From: Gymnopilus junonius
Taxonomy: Eukaryota; Basidiomycota; Agaricomycetes; Agaricales; Galerinaceae
Direction of reading: 5' to 3'
Assembly (NCBI GenBank): GCA_015501075.1
Contig: JADNYJ010000084.1
Location: 99,414-163,413 of the forward strand
DNA length: 64,000 bases
Both the position numbers and the translations under genes were made by a program. The notes under the pieces were generated by a model that worked only from the letters and a program-made list of their open reading frames with translations, was not told where the DNA came from and did no database searches. Shown here one piece after another: positions 23,336 through 33,580 of this stretch; positions within the stretch are counted from its first letter, which is position 1; each line of letters begins with the position of its first letter.

Positions 23336-24486
23336 ATGCCACCCGACAACCTCGACGTTCCTGAGTTCTCTCTTAACCCAGAATTTGGAAATGCGTCTAC
23401 AACCTCTAGTTCTTCACCGGAAATGGAGATAATCCGACAGCTTATGGAACAACTCATTATCTCCAACCAACACAAAGATGTTCATCACGAAAAGGAACTG
23501 AAGGTTGCTTCGCCAAAGCAGTATGATGGTAACCCAAAAAACCTTCGCGCGTTCTTGATCAGTCTCGAACTCGTCTTCGGTGCCAACCCATCAATTTATA
23601 AATCAGACCGAAGAAAGATCTACTTTGCCCTTTCATACATGCAAGAGGGTTTAGTGAAAGAGTGGGTGGATATGAAGATGATGGAAGCTAAGGCTGGAAA
23701 GGTGGAGTGGTTGACGTATAAAGATTTCGAGGCAGCTGTGAAAGAGTCCTTCGAGTCCGCAAACATAGCCGAAGATGCACAAATTGCAGTAGAAATGCTC
23801 GTCCAAGGGAACTCCACTGCAGAGGTCTATTTTGAGCACCTCGATACATATAAGCGTGACTCTGGTTACAATGATGTCGGACTCATTCGATGGATCAAGA
23901 AAAACATTAACCCCCGTCTTCTTAATGCCATCTACAATCAGACTCCTTTGCCGCAGACGTATGATGAGTGGAAGAAGGCAGCTGTTCAGAAGGATCGACA
24001 ATGGAGAGAAATGAAGAACAATGTTAACTTCGGAGGGGGTGGAAACCGCAACCCATGGTTCAACAATCGCAGATCCTTGAACCGCAATGACGTTGGAACT
24101 GGTGGAAAGTCGAATGCTGGAGGAAGTCAAGCTGGAGCAACTGGAGGAGGTCAAGCAGGAGGAACAGCTTCGCATGGAGGAGGAAGTCATGGCACCGGCG
24201 GAAGCAGAGGATCGACACCTGGTGCTCAAAACAGTACACATCATGCACATACCAACTCTGGGACATTTGGAGGGGCAGGAGCTCCTATGGACATCGACCG
24301 GACTCGAGGAGGAGCATCCAAACTTATTACTTGCTTCAACTGCAACAAAGAAGGTCATATGGCTCGGACTGCCCTGAACCACGTCGCCCTCAATGGGACT
24401 ATGTTCATGCTATGTTTAACAGTTTACCTGATGACAACAAAAAGGGATTACTCAATGAAGTGGGTTTTCCTACAAACGAAGAGTGA
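23336..24486 (+). pseudogene. Chromovirus Gag with CCHC knuckle, broken by a 1-base deletion
   Basis: Structural protein that packages the element RNA. The start ATG at 23336 opens a frame with the capsid-like region (LKVASPKQYDGNPKNLRAFL, residues about 58-77), a Gly/Ser-rich linker, and the zinc knuckle CFNCNKEGHMAR near 24332-24367. One base is missing near 24366-24368: the downstream Cys of the knuckle and the Gag tail continue in the next frame, to a stop at 24484-24486. Without the repair the frame runs into an unrelated tail ending at 24523. Confidence 0.85.
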
Positions 24487-25086
24487 ATATTTGTGCGCCC
24501 TCTTCGTCTACACAATGTACTAGTACTACAAACATATCGATGCCAATACATGAATCTACGACACCGCTCAAAGCCGCACAACCTGAGAAGAAATCTACAT
24601 TGAAGCCCACAATTGAAGAAGTGGAAGATGAGGATGAGAAGATGATGAATGAGAAGGAAAAGGCCAAGGGGCCATATATTCTCGAAGATAATGATCATGA
24701 AGAAAGGAAATCTGAAGATAGACCCAAACAGTCAAAGTCGAAACCTGAGGATGAACCAAAGCAGTCAAAGGCAAAAGTAGACAATAACCTGAGTGAGGAG
24801 GGAGGAGGATATATACAAACAATACATCTGCAGCAGTGAAACTTTTATGATGGCTGAAAGAAATGAAAGATAGGGCAATCTATGCATTGCAGAAGTGGAC
24901 CTCTAAACAGCGACAAGATGAAATTACAGTATCGCTTTTTCAAGCACTCATCACTGCACCAATTGATGATGCTATCCGGACATTAGAAGATCTTCGACAT
25001 CCACTCCAGCATAAACTAAGGAGTACAGGCAGTAACAAAGCAAACTCAACCATCATTCCTGCAGTCTTCAAACTGTCGACACAGCT
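24487..25086 (+). pseudogene. Linker between Gag and protease of the chromovirus, acidic, frame-interrupted
   Basis: Two open frames, 24483-24839 (Glu/Lys-rich, EEVEDEDEKMMNEKEKAKG) and 24863-25090, are separated by a stop at 24837-24839. The second runs to a stop beside the protease start. The region has no recognised domain and probably belongs to the N-terminal part of Pol. Confidence 0.6.
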
Positions 25087-25292
25087 ATGAAATTTACGGT
25101 TGACTGCCTTCTTGACTCTGGTGCAACCAGCTGCTATATCGACGAGTCATTAGCGAGAGAATTGGGACTAAATCTCGAAAAACTTGCACACCCGATCCCA
25201 GTCTACAATGTTGACCGCACCCCAAATGAAGGTGGACCCATCCGATATGTTATTCCGCTAGCCTAAAGATAGGAGATCATGTCGAGACAATA
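25087..25292 (+). pseudogene. Retroviral-type aspartic protease of the chromovirus, frame-broken
   Basis: Cuts the Gag-Pol polyprotein. The catalytic motif is visible in VDCLLDSGATSCYIDESLAR near 25100-25160. The frame stops at 25264-25266; the rest of the domain (KIGDHVETIMFAV, then ILGHSWLRKHNP) continues in the next frame from about 25258 on, so a single base is missing there. ILGHSWL is the usual second protease motif. Confidence 0.85.
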
Positions 25293-27029
25293 ATGTTCGC
25301 TGTCACGAACACAGGCCCAAACAAAATTATTCTTGGTCATTCATGGCTTCGAAAACATAATCCTAACATTGACTGGAATCATGCCAAAGTACTCTTTAAT
25401 CGCTGTCCACGAGAATGTGGTATGCCGCAAGAGTGGGAGGATGATGAGAACGTGATAGGAGCTGTTGTTGAAGATGATGACGAAGATGATGATAGTATTG
25501 AGGAAGACACCTGGAACGATGAAGATGTAGATCAGTTAGAGGAAGGAGAAAGACTGTTTATCTTACCCGAAGATGTTGAAACCATTTGCGCCAGTTACAC
25601 GATCTCACAGCACATTGCAGAGGAGGAAGAACAGGTGAAAAAGTTGAAGGCAAAGACCCCTATACCTGACAGATACATCAAAGATTTCAGTCCTATTTTC
25701 CAAAAGGCCAGCTTTGACACTCTACCACCTCGACGAAAATGGGATCATGCAATCGAACTCAAAGATGACAACACCCCATTTATGAGCAAAATCTATCCAT
25801 TAGCTCGAGATGAACAACACCAACTCGATGAATTCATTGAAGAACACTTACAGTCTGGATGGATCCGACCATCCAAAAGCCCAATCGCGTCTCCATTCTT
25901 CTTTGTCAAAAAGAAGGATGGTAGTCTTCATCCTGTTCAAGACTATCGTCGGTTAAATGCAGCAATGATAAAAAACCGATATCCTTTACCTCTTATCTCT
26001 GAAATCACCGACAAGCTCCGAGGTGCTCGCTATTTCACGAAATTTGATATTAGATGGGGCTATAACAATGTCAGGATCAAAGAAGGTGACGAATGGAAAG
26101 CGGCGTTCATTACGAACTGTGGTCTTTTCAAACCGCTCGTCATGTTCTTCGGACTAACAAACTCCCCTGCAACCTTCCAAACAATGATGAACGAACTGTT
26201 TTTGGCACTCATTACCCGAGGTGTTGTCATCATATACATGGATGACATCCTAATCTTCACGAAGACAATTGAAGAACATCGCGCTGTCACAAAAGAAGTT
26301 CTTCATATCCTGGCAGATAATAATTTATCATTAAAACCTGAGAAGTGTGAGTGGGAAAAGACAAAGGTGGAATACCTTGGGATGTTGGTCTCAGAGGATG
26401 GAGTGGAGATGGACCCCGTGAAAGTGGAAGCTGTACGAAATTGGCCAGAACCTAAAGACAAACATGAACTCCAACAATTTCTTGGATTTGTGAACTACTA
26501 TCGTCGATTTATCAGCCATTTCGCAACAATGAGTCACCCGCTACACCGACTCACTGGCAACGAACCTTGGAAATGGGGAGGGAGAGAGAGGAAAGCATTC
26601 CATGACTTGAAGATGGCTGTCACGACAGCACCAGTTCTGGCATTTCCCACTGATAATGACCCTTATCGCGTTGAAGCTGACAGCTCCGGATATGCGACTG
26701 GGGCAACCTTATTACAACGCCAGAACAATTTATGGAAGCCGATTGCCTTCTTGTCGAAATCCTTAAACAGTGTTGAGAGAAACTACGACATTCATGACCG
26801 AGAAATGTTAGCCATTATGCGAGCACTTGAAGAGTGGCGACATCACTTACAAGGAGCCGAACACATAGTCGAAATCCATACCGATCATAAAAACCTCGAG
26901 TACTTTATGACAGCCAAGAAACTCAATCGACGACAAGCCCGATGGTCACTTGAGCTTGCAAATTATGATTTCACGCTTGTTCACAGACCAGGTCATACTA
27001 TGGGAAGAGCAGATGCGTTATCTAGATGA
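25293..27029 (+). CDS. Chromovirus reverse transcriptase and RNase H (Pol, N-terminal part)
   Basis: Copies the element RNA into DNA. 578 residues are open from the end of the protease. The RT has the motif DYRRLNAAMIKNRYPLPLIS, the catalytic KFDIRWGYNNVRI, FGLTNSPATFQTMMN and the YMDD box (VVIIYMDDILIF near 26230-26265). RNase H follows: VEADSSGYATGATL (26650-26710), YDIHDREMLAIMRALEEWR and IHTDHKNLEYF. The frame ends at TGA 27027-27029, directly after ADALSR. The integrase continues in the same frame behind this stop, so the TGA is most likely a mutated Arg codon (CGA to TGA) and not a natural end. Confidence 0.93.
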   Translation: MFAVTNTGPNKIILGHSWLRKHNPNIDWNHAKVLFNRCPRECGMPQEWEDDENVIGAVVEDDDEDDDSIEEDTWNDEDVDQLEEGERLFILPEDVETICASYTISQHIAEEEEQVKKLKAKTPIPDRYIKDFSPIFQKASFDTLPPRRKWDHAIELKDDNTPFMSKIYPLARDEQHQLDEFIEEHLQSGWIRPSKSPIASPFFFVKKKDGSLHPVQDYRRLNAAMIKNRYPLPLISEITDKLRGARYFTKFDIRWGYNNVRIKEGDEWKAAFITNCGLFKPLVMFFGLTNSPATFQTMMNELFLALITRGVVIIYMDDILIFTKTIEEHRAVTKEVLHILADNNLSLKPEKCEWEKTKVEYLGMLVSEDGVEMDPVKVEAVRNWPEPKDKHELQQFLGFVNYYRRFISHFATMSHPLHRLTGNEPWKWGGRERKAFHDLKMAVTTAPVLAFPTDNDPYRVEADSSGYATGATLLQRQNNLWKPIAFLSKSLNSVERNYDIHDREMLAIMRALEEWRHHLQGAEHIVEIHTDHKNLEYFMTAKKLNRRQARWSLELANYDFTLVHRPGHTMGRADALSR

Positions 27030-28562
27030 CCAGATCACGAGAAGGGGCGCGACGATAATGATGAAGTGGTATTAATCGAACCTCATCATTTGCGATGGGT
27101 GGATGTTGAGATTGAGGACGAGAGTGCAGGTCTGATTGAGAAGATCCGACATCATGATAGCGTGGAGAGAGTGGTAAAGCAGAAGTTGGCACTGAAAGAG
27201 AAGGAGTGGGAGGAGCATGAAGGCCTCATTTTATGGCAAAATCAAGTCTACGTACCGCCAGAGCGAGCCCTCCATGAAAACATCATTCGCTTGCATCACG
27301 ACACTTATACTACGGGTCATCCTGGCCGATACAAGACCGCAGAATTAATCCTACGCTCATATTGGTGGCCGCGCATTCATGTTGATGTTCGCCGTTATGT
27401 CGAAAGCTGCGACCTTTGTCAACGGACCAAAGCCAAATGTAGCAAACCAAGAGGATTACTCTCACCAAACCCAATTCCTACATACCCTTGGCAACGAATC
27501 TCCATTGACCTAATTACAGAACTACCTCTTAGCCTCGGTTATGATGCTATCATGGTAGTTGTTGACAGACTCACCAAAATGGTCCGACTCATTCCCACCT
27601 ACACATCCCTCACATCCGAAGGTGCCGCGCGACTTTACAGAGACCATGTCTGGAAGGATTTTGGATTACCTGAATCCATTATCAGTGACCGAGGATCAAT
27701 CTTTGTTTCCAAGTTCATGGAAGCATTAAACGGCTTACTTGGAATTAAAACCAATGTCTCCACCGCGTATCACCCAGAAACCGATGGCCAAACTGAACGT
27801 GTTAACCAAGAGATCGAGCAATATCTGCGCATATTCGTCAATTACCGACAAGACGATTGGACGGAATGGCTTTCCCTAGCCAAATTCAGTCACAACGACA
27901 AAATCAACAAAAGTACTGGTCATTCACCTTTTATGCTCAACTGGGGAAGAAATCCACGAAAGGGAATCGAAATCAAAACAGAGTCAACAGTAGAAGCAGC
28001 ATCAAGTTTTGTGAAGAGGATGGAAGAGTTGAGGAAAGAAGCGGCGGCGGCATTAGAACGAGCAGCTAGAGACATGAAGACCCATTTCGATTGCAGTCAC
28101 CAAGCGGAGCCTGAATTCCGAGTAGGCGATGAAGTCCTATTAGAGGGTGAAAACCTAAAGACCAACCGACCGACCAAGAAATTAGATCATCGTCGTTTCG
28201 GACCATTCAAGGTCGAAAATAAAATTGGTCACCGCGCGTACCAGCTCAAACTACCCTCGACATGGAAAGTCCATCCCGTGTTCCATGTTTCCAAACTTCT
28301 TCCTTATTACAGAGGAGACCGCCCACATACAGAACCACCGCCACCTGACCTATTAGAGGGAGAACTTGAGCAAGAAGTTGAAGAGATTTTGTATGATCGT
28401 GTTAGGAGAGGAAGAAAGGAGTACCTCGTGAAGTGGAAAGGCTTTCCAATGGAGGAAAATGAATGGCTAAAAGAAGAAGACCTCGTACACGCCAAACGAG
28501 CTTTAAACAAGTATAAAGCTCGTTCTAAAGGGGGGGGTAATGTCAGAAAACGACCTTCCTGA
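27030..28562 (+). CDS. Chromovirus integrase with GPY/F and C-terminal chromodomain (Pol, C-terminal part)
   Basis: Joins the element DNA to the chromosome. Same frame as the RT, separated by the TGA at 27027-27029. It has an HHCC zinc site (HHDTYTTGHPGRYKT ... CDLCQRTK), and the DDE core with Asp in ISIDLITELP, Asp in IISDRGSIFVS and Glu in TDGQTERVNQEIEQ. A GPF module (RRFGPFKVENKIGHRAYQLK) follows. The chromodomain, EEILYDRVRRGRKEYLVKWK then GFPMEENEWL, near 28380-28470, should read histone marks and guide insertion into heterochromatin. It ends just inside the 3' LTR. Confidence 0.93.
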   Translation, partial: PDHEKGRDDNDEVVLIEPHHLRWVDVEIEDESAGLIEKIRHHDSVERVVKQKLALKEKEWEEHEGLILWQNQVYVPPERALHENIIRLHHDTYTTGHPGRYKTAELILRSYWWPRIHVDVRRYVESCDLCQRTKAKCSKPRGLLSPNPIPTYPWQRISIDLITELPLSLGYDAIMVVVDRLTKMVRLIPTYTSLTSEGAARLYRDHVWKDFGLPESIISDRGSIFVSKFMEALNGLLGIKTNVSTAYHPETDGQTERVNQEIEQYLRIFVNYRQDDWTEWLSLAKFSHNDKINKSTGHSPFMLNWGRNPRKGIEIKTESTVEAASSFVKRMEELRKEAAAALERAARDMKTHFDCSHQAEPEFRVGDEVLLEGENLKTNRPTKKLDHRRFGPFKVENKIGHRAYQLKLPSTWKVHPVFHVSKLLPYYRGDRPHTEPPPPDLLEGELEQEVEEILYDRVRRGRKEYLVKWKGFPMEENEWLKEEDLVHAKRALNKYKARSKGGGNVRKRPS

Positions 28563-28725
28563 TCACCTTATCTTATCTTTCTATTATCTCTTTCCTCTTT
28601 ATAGAACTATGTCTTACCCTCATAGTATATATATTCTCCGTATTCCGTAGATAGATCTCCAGTCTTGCGCTGGTCTATTCACCGCTTATCTACCATTTTC
28701 AGCCTTTCCTTGCGCGACGCTGACA
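28541..28725 (+). repeat. 3' LTR of the chromovirus
   Basis: 185 bp; identical to the 5' LTR except for two A/G differences (CCATATTCCATAG against CCGTATTCCGTAG) and one T missing in a TTTT run. Confidence 0.93.
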
Positions 28726-28730
28726 CTGTC

Positions 28731-29250
28731 GCGTGTTGAGGTAGTTCTCACGGTTTCTGATAACGTTCGCCTCCTGGTTGCTAAAATACGCGAAATGAGA
28801 GGAATTTTTCTGGCACTCCAAAGTCCCAGGAGTTGGTGTCTAGTCAAGTAAATACGTCCAGACTTCCTAAATTCAAAAATTTCAATCAAAAAGGGCCTTG
28901 ATCTAATGCCGTCTTATACCTCATAGACGATCCATCCCCAACTTTGTCTCCTCTTATTTGAATGTACAGATGTCTTCTGATATTGCTGGGCCTGAGAGCC
29001 TGCTAAGAATAAGCTGGTTGTCATCAGCAACCAAGATGAACCAATGAAAAATATTCCCAAAGTCCGGAGGTTCTTTTGAGAAAGCACGTTTTAACCGTTT
29101 TGGGCATTCATACCCATTCCGGTAAAGAAACCTCATCCATCCACGAATTTCCACATGGGCACGGCCGAGGCAAAAACCTCGGTCTGCAAAATTTCAAGAT
29201 CCTCCAGATAGTCAGGCTCCCACACTACGCGCTACCCTTTCGCTGTGCGA
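28731..29250. other. Intergenic stretch right of the chromovirus
   Basis: Nothing recognised; short frames only. Confidence 0.5.
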
Positions 29251-29257
29251 TATAAAA
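29251..29257 (+). promoter_or_regulatory. TATA box
   Basis: TATAAAA in GCGATATAAAAGTTCG, about 97 bases before the ATG at 29348. Confidence 0.5.
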
Positions 29258-29347
29258 GTTCGCCTGCTCCTCTCCATTATTCAATCCTTTACGACCCGTT
29301 TCTCATTCAATCTGCTGCCCATCTACTGCGTCTCTGCGACCTTTTAT

Positions 29348-30125
29348 ATGCATATGGCCCAAAATTGCCCTGGTGATACACCCATTCTGCCGCCACATTC
29401 CTCCCCTCCTATCATTCGCGTCTCTGAGGCCCCTATCGCCATTCCAATCGATGCAATCGGTACACAATACCTTGATGATAGCTCCTTTACACCTAATCAC
29501 GAGACTCCTACTTGTGCTCTGCAAAAATCTGGAGGCATCTTTAATTCTCGCGCAGGCTCTAGGCCCAGAGGTCCACCAAACGGAACCTCTGCACCCTTTT
29601 GGACCCATATGAAGGCAAATCTCCTTATGCTACTCCAGTTGACGACTTGCTCGGCCTGAATAAAAACCCTAGTTAGGAATCATTCAACGCAGTACAAATC
29701 GTTAGACGAGAGACAGAAGGACCACTTGTCAACTGCGCGAAATGGCCGATCGTCAACTGCATGTATGATCCCTGACGAGGATAGATTGACATTAGCTTGG
29801 CCAGCTTCTAGATCAGTCGACAATCTTCCATTGAAGAAGAACAAAAATTTCTTCTCATTTACGAACATCGCTTGTCGGCCTTTGACACCCTCTGTTAAGA
29901 TACAACCCAACCCTGCACCAACGGCAGACCATGCATATGACGGCCTCTAGCCATCCATCCTCTGGCTCTAGACGTGTTCACCTCAAAACGGATTGGGAGG
30001 GCTTTGACGAGGTCACCCGAGAAGCCAGTATAAGAGCCAGAGCTATATCAGAGATCTGGGCTTATGAGCAAGTTGGAGATGAAAAAGAGGTGCACGATAT
30101 GGACCAGAGGCAGAAAGTTGATTGA
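29348..30125 (+). CDS. Hypothetical Pro/Ser-rich protein, exon structure uncertain
   Basis: A TATA box precedes ATG 29348, and an open frame runs to 29659 (MHMAQNCPGDTPILPPHSSP ...). Other coding-like pieces follow in different frames: DPYEGKSPYATPVDDLLGLN near 29605-29665, a frame at 29726-29950, and TDWEGFDEVTREASIRARAI at 29931-30125. They could be exons of one small gene, but I could not find joins that keep one frame. No domain is recognised and no signal peptide is seen. Confidence 0.3.
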
Positions 30126-30271
30126 AAAGCAGAAGATTAGGCAGGGGAAGGGATCGACAGTGTGGTGGAAGAAAGAAAGAAATGCTGATTTGTTATCGAT
30201 TAGCCTGGACTACTAATGTGGCTAATGATGATCTAATCTTATCGAATGAGTCTAGACTCTGAGGATACTAA

Positions 30272-30369
30272 CACGACGGGCAAGGAACTGTCCAAATGAC
30301 TCAAAATGAGCATTTTGTAATATAAAAGTGCTCGTTTTGGGTCATTTGGACAGTAGTTTGCCCGCCGTG
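30272..30369. mobile_element. 98-bp hairpin MITE with TAA duplication
   Basis: Two arms of about 45 bp face each other. The left arm begins CACGACGGGCAAGGAACTGT and the right arm, read on the opposite strand, begins CACGGCGGGCAAACTACTGT; both then share CCAAATGAC. The loop is only a few bases. TAA at 30269-30271 and 30370-30372 fits the 3-bp target site of PIF/Harbinger elements. No coding capacity. Confidence 0.8.
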
Positions 30370-30440
30370 TAACGATTCAAATATGAACTAGTGACTGACA
30401 TCTACGTACTCTCTATCATCAAGAACATGTCGAAATACAT

Positions 30441-31848
30441 TCACATGTCAAAGCAGCAATAGGAGTTACATATCGTACAAGGCTTGAGGAATTGCAACCG
30501 GTAACTCTTTGGCAAATTGAGCGCTTCAAGTTTTGCTTGAAGACTTCTCCTTGCCGCAGGTCTCAAAGAAGTCGTCACTAGGTTGAGCGATGTAATAGGT
30601 GAATATCTGGAGGAAGGACCAGCCTTGTTCCGCAAATGAACCATATGGAAGACGTCATCTGAACTTCCGTTCATGGCAATCGAGAGTGAGTTGAGACGTG
30701 GGAGTAAGCCGCCTGTTACCAATTGAACAAGAATAGGGAAAGCGACCTGGATACCAGGAGGAAGGGAGAGTGATTTAAGGTTAGGAAGCGCTCGAAGTAG
30801 GGCTTCTAATTTGCTGTAGTCAAATTGAGGTTGATTTGGACCGCATTGGATGCGATTACTTAGAGGAAAATCTGTCAGGAGGAGCTGTATAAGAGTATTC
30901 GATGAGTAAGAGAGCCATCGAGTGTATAATGCCGGATCCCATTTGAATGGGAAATTATTATCCCCCCATTCGACCCAAAGAGATTTAATGGCAGGGAGAT
31001 GGATAAGGTCCACGAAGTTAGAGTTACTACTTGTATCAATGAGCCGAATGCGAAGATTAGTAAGTTTTCGCATAATTATTGGCTCGGTTTGAAGAATAGA
31101 TTCAGGTACGAAGGTGACGTAGAAAAAAGCATCTGTGAGAGTGTCACATAACAAATGCATCGTCGCTATGAACACGTCCGGGGACTACTGAGGGATCCCA
31201 TGTCGATCTTCTCCACTACATGCAGGTGCGACACGGTGTCTAGTGGTGGGAGGCGTGGAGGTGGATCAACATGCCCAAAGCTATAGCGGGCGTGAACAAT
31301 GAGGGTAGAAGCATGCTGTGTGCCGATGTTGACGAAGGAGACATTGACATCCTCCATGATCTGAAGGGATCTGTCAGATAAATGTGTACGAAATCGGGAA
31401 TGAGCCTGGGGAGAGAGAATACAGTCGACGTGGAGGAGACGGTCAACCATTGGGTAGAATGATCTCGTCCACGATGTCAATCCTACCCTTTCCATACAAG
31501 AAATCTTCGATGCGCAGGTTGGTGAGGTTCGTTGAAAGCTGGTCGAGATTGGATGTAAAATAAAAGGAGAGGTGGTTCGACCTACTCCGTTGAATGAAGA
31601 ATTGTAAGGCGCTCAGTTGTTGATCCATGTTGCTAACGGCTTCCGGTAAGAAGATGAAGTTATCCAGAGGGGATGGGTCCGAGACTAGTGTGCTCAAATG
31701 ATCTTCAAAGGTGTCATCAAGTGTCATGCGTACATGTTCTGAGGATAGCGGAAAAGTGATTGAATTCTCCAAAGATCTTCGAGTCACAGGAACGATGATG
31801 TCAGATTGTCGAGGAAGGCGCATTTCGTTCGAGCGGGCAAACTGCATT
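30441..31848 (-). pseudogene. F-box/LRR-like protein remnant
   Basis: Agaricomycete-type F-box associated leucine-rich protein, normally a substrate receptor of SCF ubiquitin ligases. Three consecutive minus-strand frames carry one protein: 31443-31847, 31166-31495 and 30441-31175. An acceptor TGTTACAG lies at the upstream end (31849-31856). The joins need a one-base change near 31445-31455 (LPN to VDRLLHVDCILSP) and another near 31172-31180. Leu-rich segments such as LEALLRALPNLKSLSLPPGI and PRLNSLSIAMNG are typical. No F-box itself is seen in this piece. Confidence 0.55.
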
Positions 31849-32569
31849 CTGTAACAATCAAGGAAGGAGATTAGCTCTTTAGGAAGCTGGATTATGGTGC
31901 CGACGTACTTGGACTAACAGATATCGACTTGAAGAAGATCACTGGGGGGTGAAAAGATACGAAATGGAATTTCAAGTACTCACCGTTATATGTGAAATGA
32001 AAGTTTACGTTGAAATTCGGCTCGACGCAATCGACTTGTTCGAGAAAGGCCCTCAGAGGAGTGCTTCAAACCACGTTCAAGGGCGTATTTCATACATTCG
32101 AAACCGACATAGCGGACTGGAGGGACAGAGAGTGTGGTAAGCCTGCCTCGATGCCTGTCGCAAATTTATGAGATAATTAGATTGCAGTCGCAATCCGGAA
32201 TGGTTAAGCGTCGGCTTAGTTTGGAACCCTCAATGCCTAGTAGTCCACACTGCCCGACCAAAAATAACGAGTCAATAATTGAACATTGCATCACTTTCAC
32301 AGAATTGAACCTAAAATGAGAACCCTCCGTCTACCCTTACGCAGATGACCAGAACATACTTTGCTGTACTTCCAGACGAAGCATCGTGCTCGCGACATCT
32401 GTGGGAACTTATTCGGCTCCACAAACCAGAAGATTGAGCTGTCGGGCAACAACACTCAGAAATTCATCGGGTGCAGAAAAAAGCTCACTGAATATTGGTT
32501 GTCCAAGGGACAGTATACAGGTCCCACAGGACAGACAGAGAGTAGTCTTCAGTTCGAGTAAGTCTTTCC

Positions 32570-33360
32570 TTAATTCGGCCTTGAACAGACTTCGCCGTTC
32601 CTATCAAACGTGTTAAAAGGCGTGACCCCAATGTTCTGGATCCTCAACAGCTCCTCCATGAGAACATTGATAGGACAATATGCACGTAATTTGAGGCTAG
32701 TGCAGATTGACAGGTGTTGAATGCTCGCGTACGCCGCATCTTCATAGTATGATTCAAGCATTGAAGATACTTCAACTTTGCTTATTCAAGAGATAAATAA
32801 TCAGTATTCATCGCAGAAGATAAAGAAAGATGAGTACCCCAGTCATCTTTCTTGGTGGAACTGCGATGAGAATTAAGCGGCACAGGCACAGAGATGTTGA
32901 CCCTGATTAAGGGCGGATCTAAATCGATCAGAGAGAAATAAGCGAAGGAGGACTATTAGCGATGCAGAATATAGTCAGGTCCTCCAGAAAGTGACGAAAA
33001 CAGCCAGTTATGCCGACAGTCATCAGGAAATCGGGAACCAGGCTTAAGTAAACGTTGGAGAGGCTCACTTGAGTAAAAGACACAGTATGAAGCAGAATCA
33101 GAGCCAAGGCCAGAAAGCAGCAGACATTTGATTTGCATAGGAAGTATACGGGTTCAAAGTTTATAGTTTCAAGGTGACTGAAGAGGTGCAGGAAAAGACA
33201 AGGGAAAGACGAAAGACGTTTCGGAAGACATTGTCCGATGTTGCCGAAGGACCAAAGCTATAGGTAAATAGACGTAATAAATTGGCAGTCCTCCCAGTTC
33301 AAGTTCACGTTCACTGCTCATTGCGTCCCGAAGCCGACTCCGTTTCCATTTACTCATACA
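32570..33360 (-). pseudogene. Fragments of a second F-box/LRR-like gene
   Basis: Minus-strand pieces at 32570-32761 (Leu-rich, YYEDAAYASIQHLSICTSLK), 32956-33138 and 33169-33357 have the composition of the neighbouring LRR-like genes. They do not join into one frame. Family assignment is by context. Confidence 0.3.
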
Positions 33361-33580
33361 GTAGCTGTTTTCGAGGCGGATGCATGAAACGCGCTCCTGC
33401 AGATTTTAAATTTGATTTTGAATCTAAATAGTCACATGATGAAGGTCTCGTACCAGCCAGCAACAAGTCCTCTTGTATCTTTTTTTTCTTCTTAATACTG
33501 AACTCCCCCCTTACGATAGTTACTTACAAGGGTCGCGCCATAAACACAACACTTGCGGCTCAAAAGCCCATTTGTCCATT

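Larger units (their letters stand above)
23052..28725 (+). mobile_element. Ty3/gypsy LTR retrotransposon of the chromovirus lineage, full length (5674 bp)
   Basis: Two near-identical LTRs (23052-23237 and 28541-28725) begin TGTCAG and end TGACA. The flanking 5-mer CTGTC is repeated at 23047-23051 and 28726-28730. A polypurine tract (AAAGGGGGGGG, about 28527-28537) precedes the 3' LTR. The order inside is gag, protease, reverse transcriptase, RNase H, integrase, chromodomain. The LTRs differ by two substitutions and one single-base indel, so the insertion is young. Coding lesions are described under the parts. The bases just inside the 5' LTR pair with the LTR transcript start, which indicates self-priming instead of tRNA priming. 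Confidence 0.95.
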
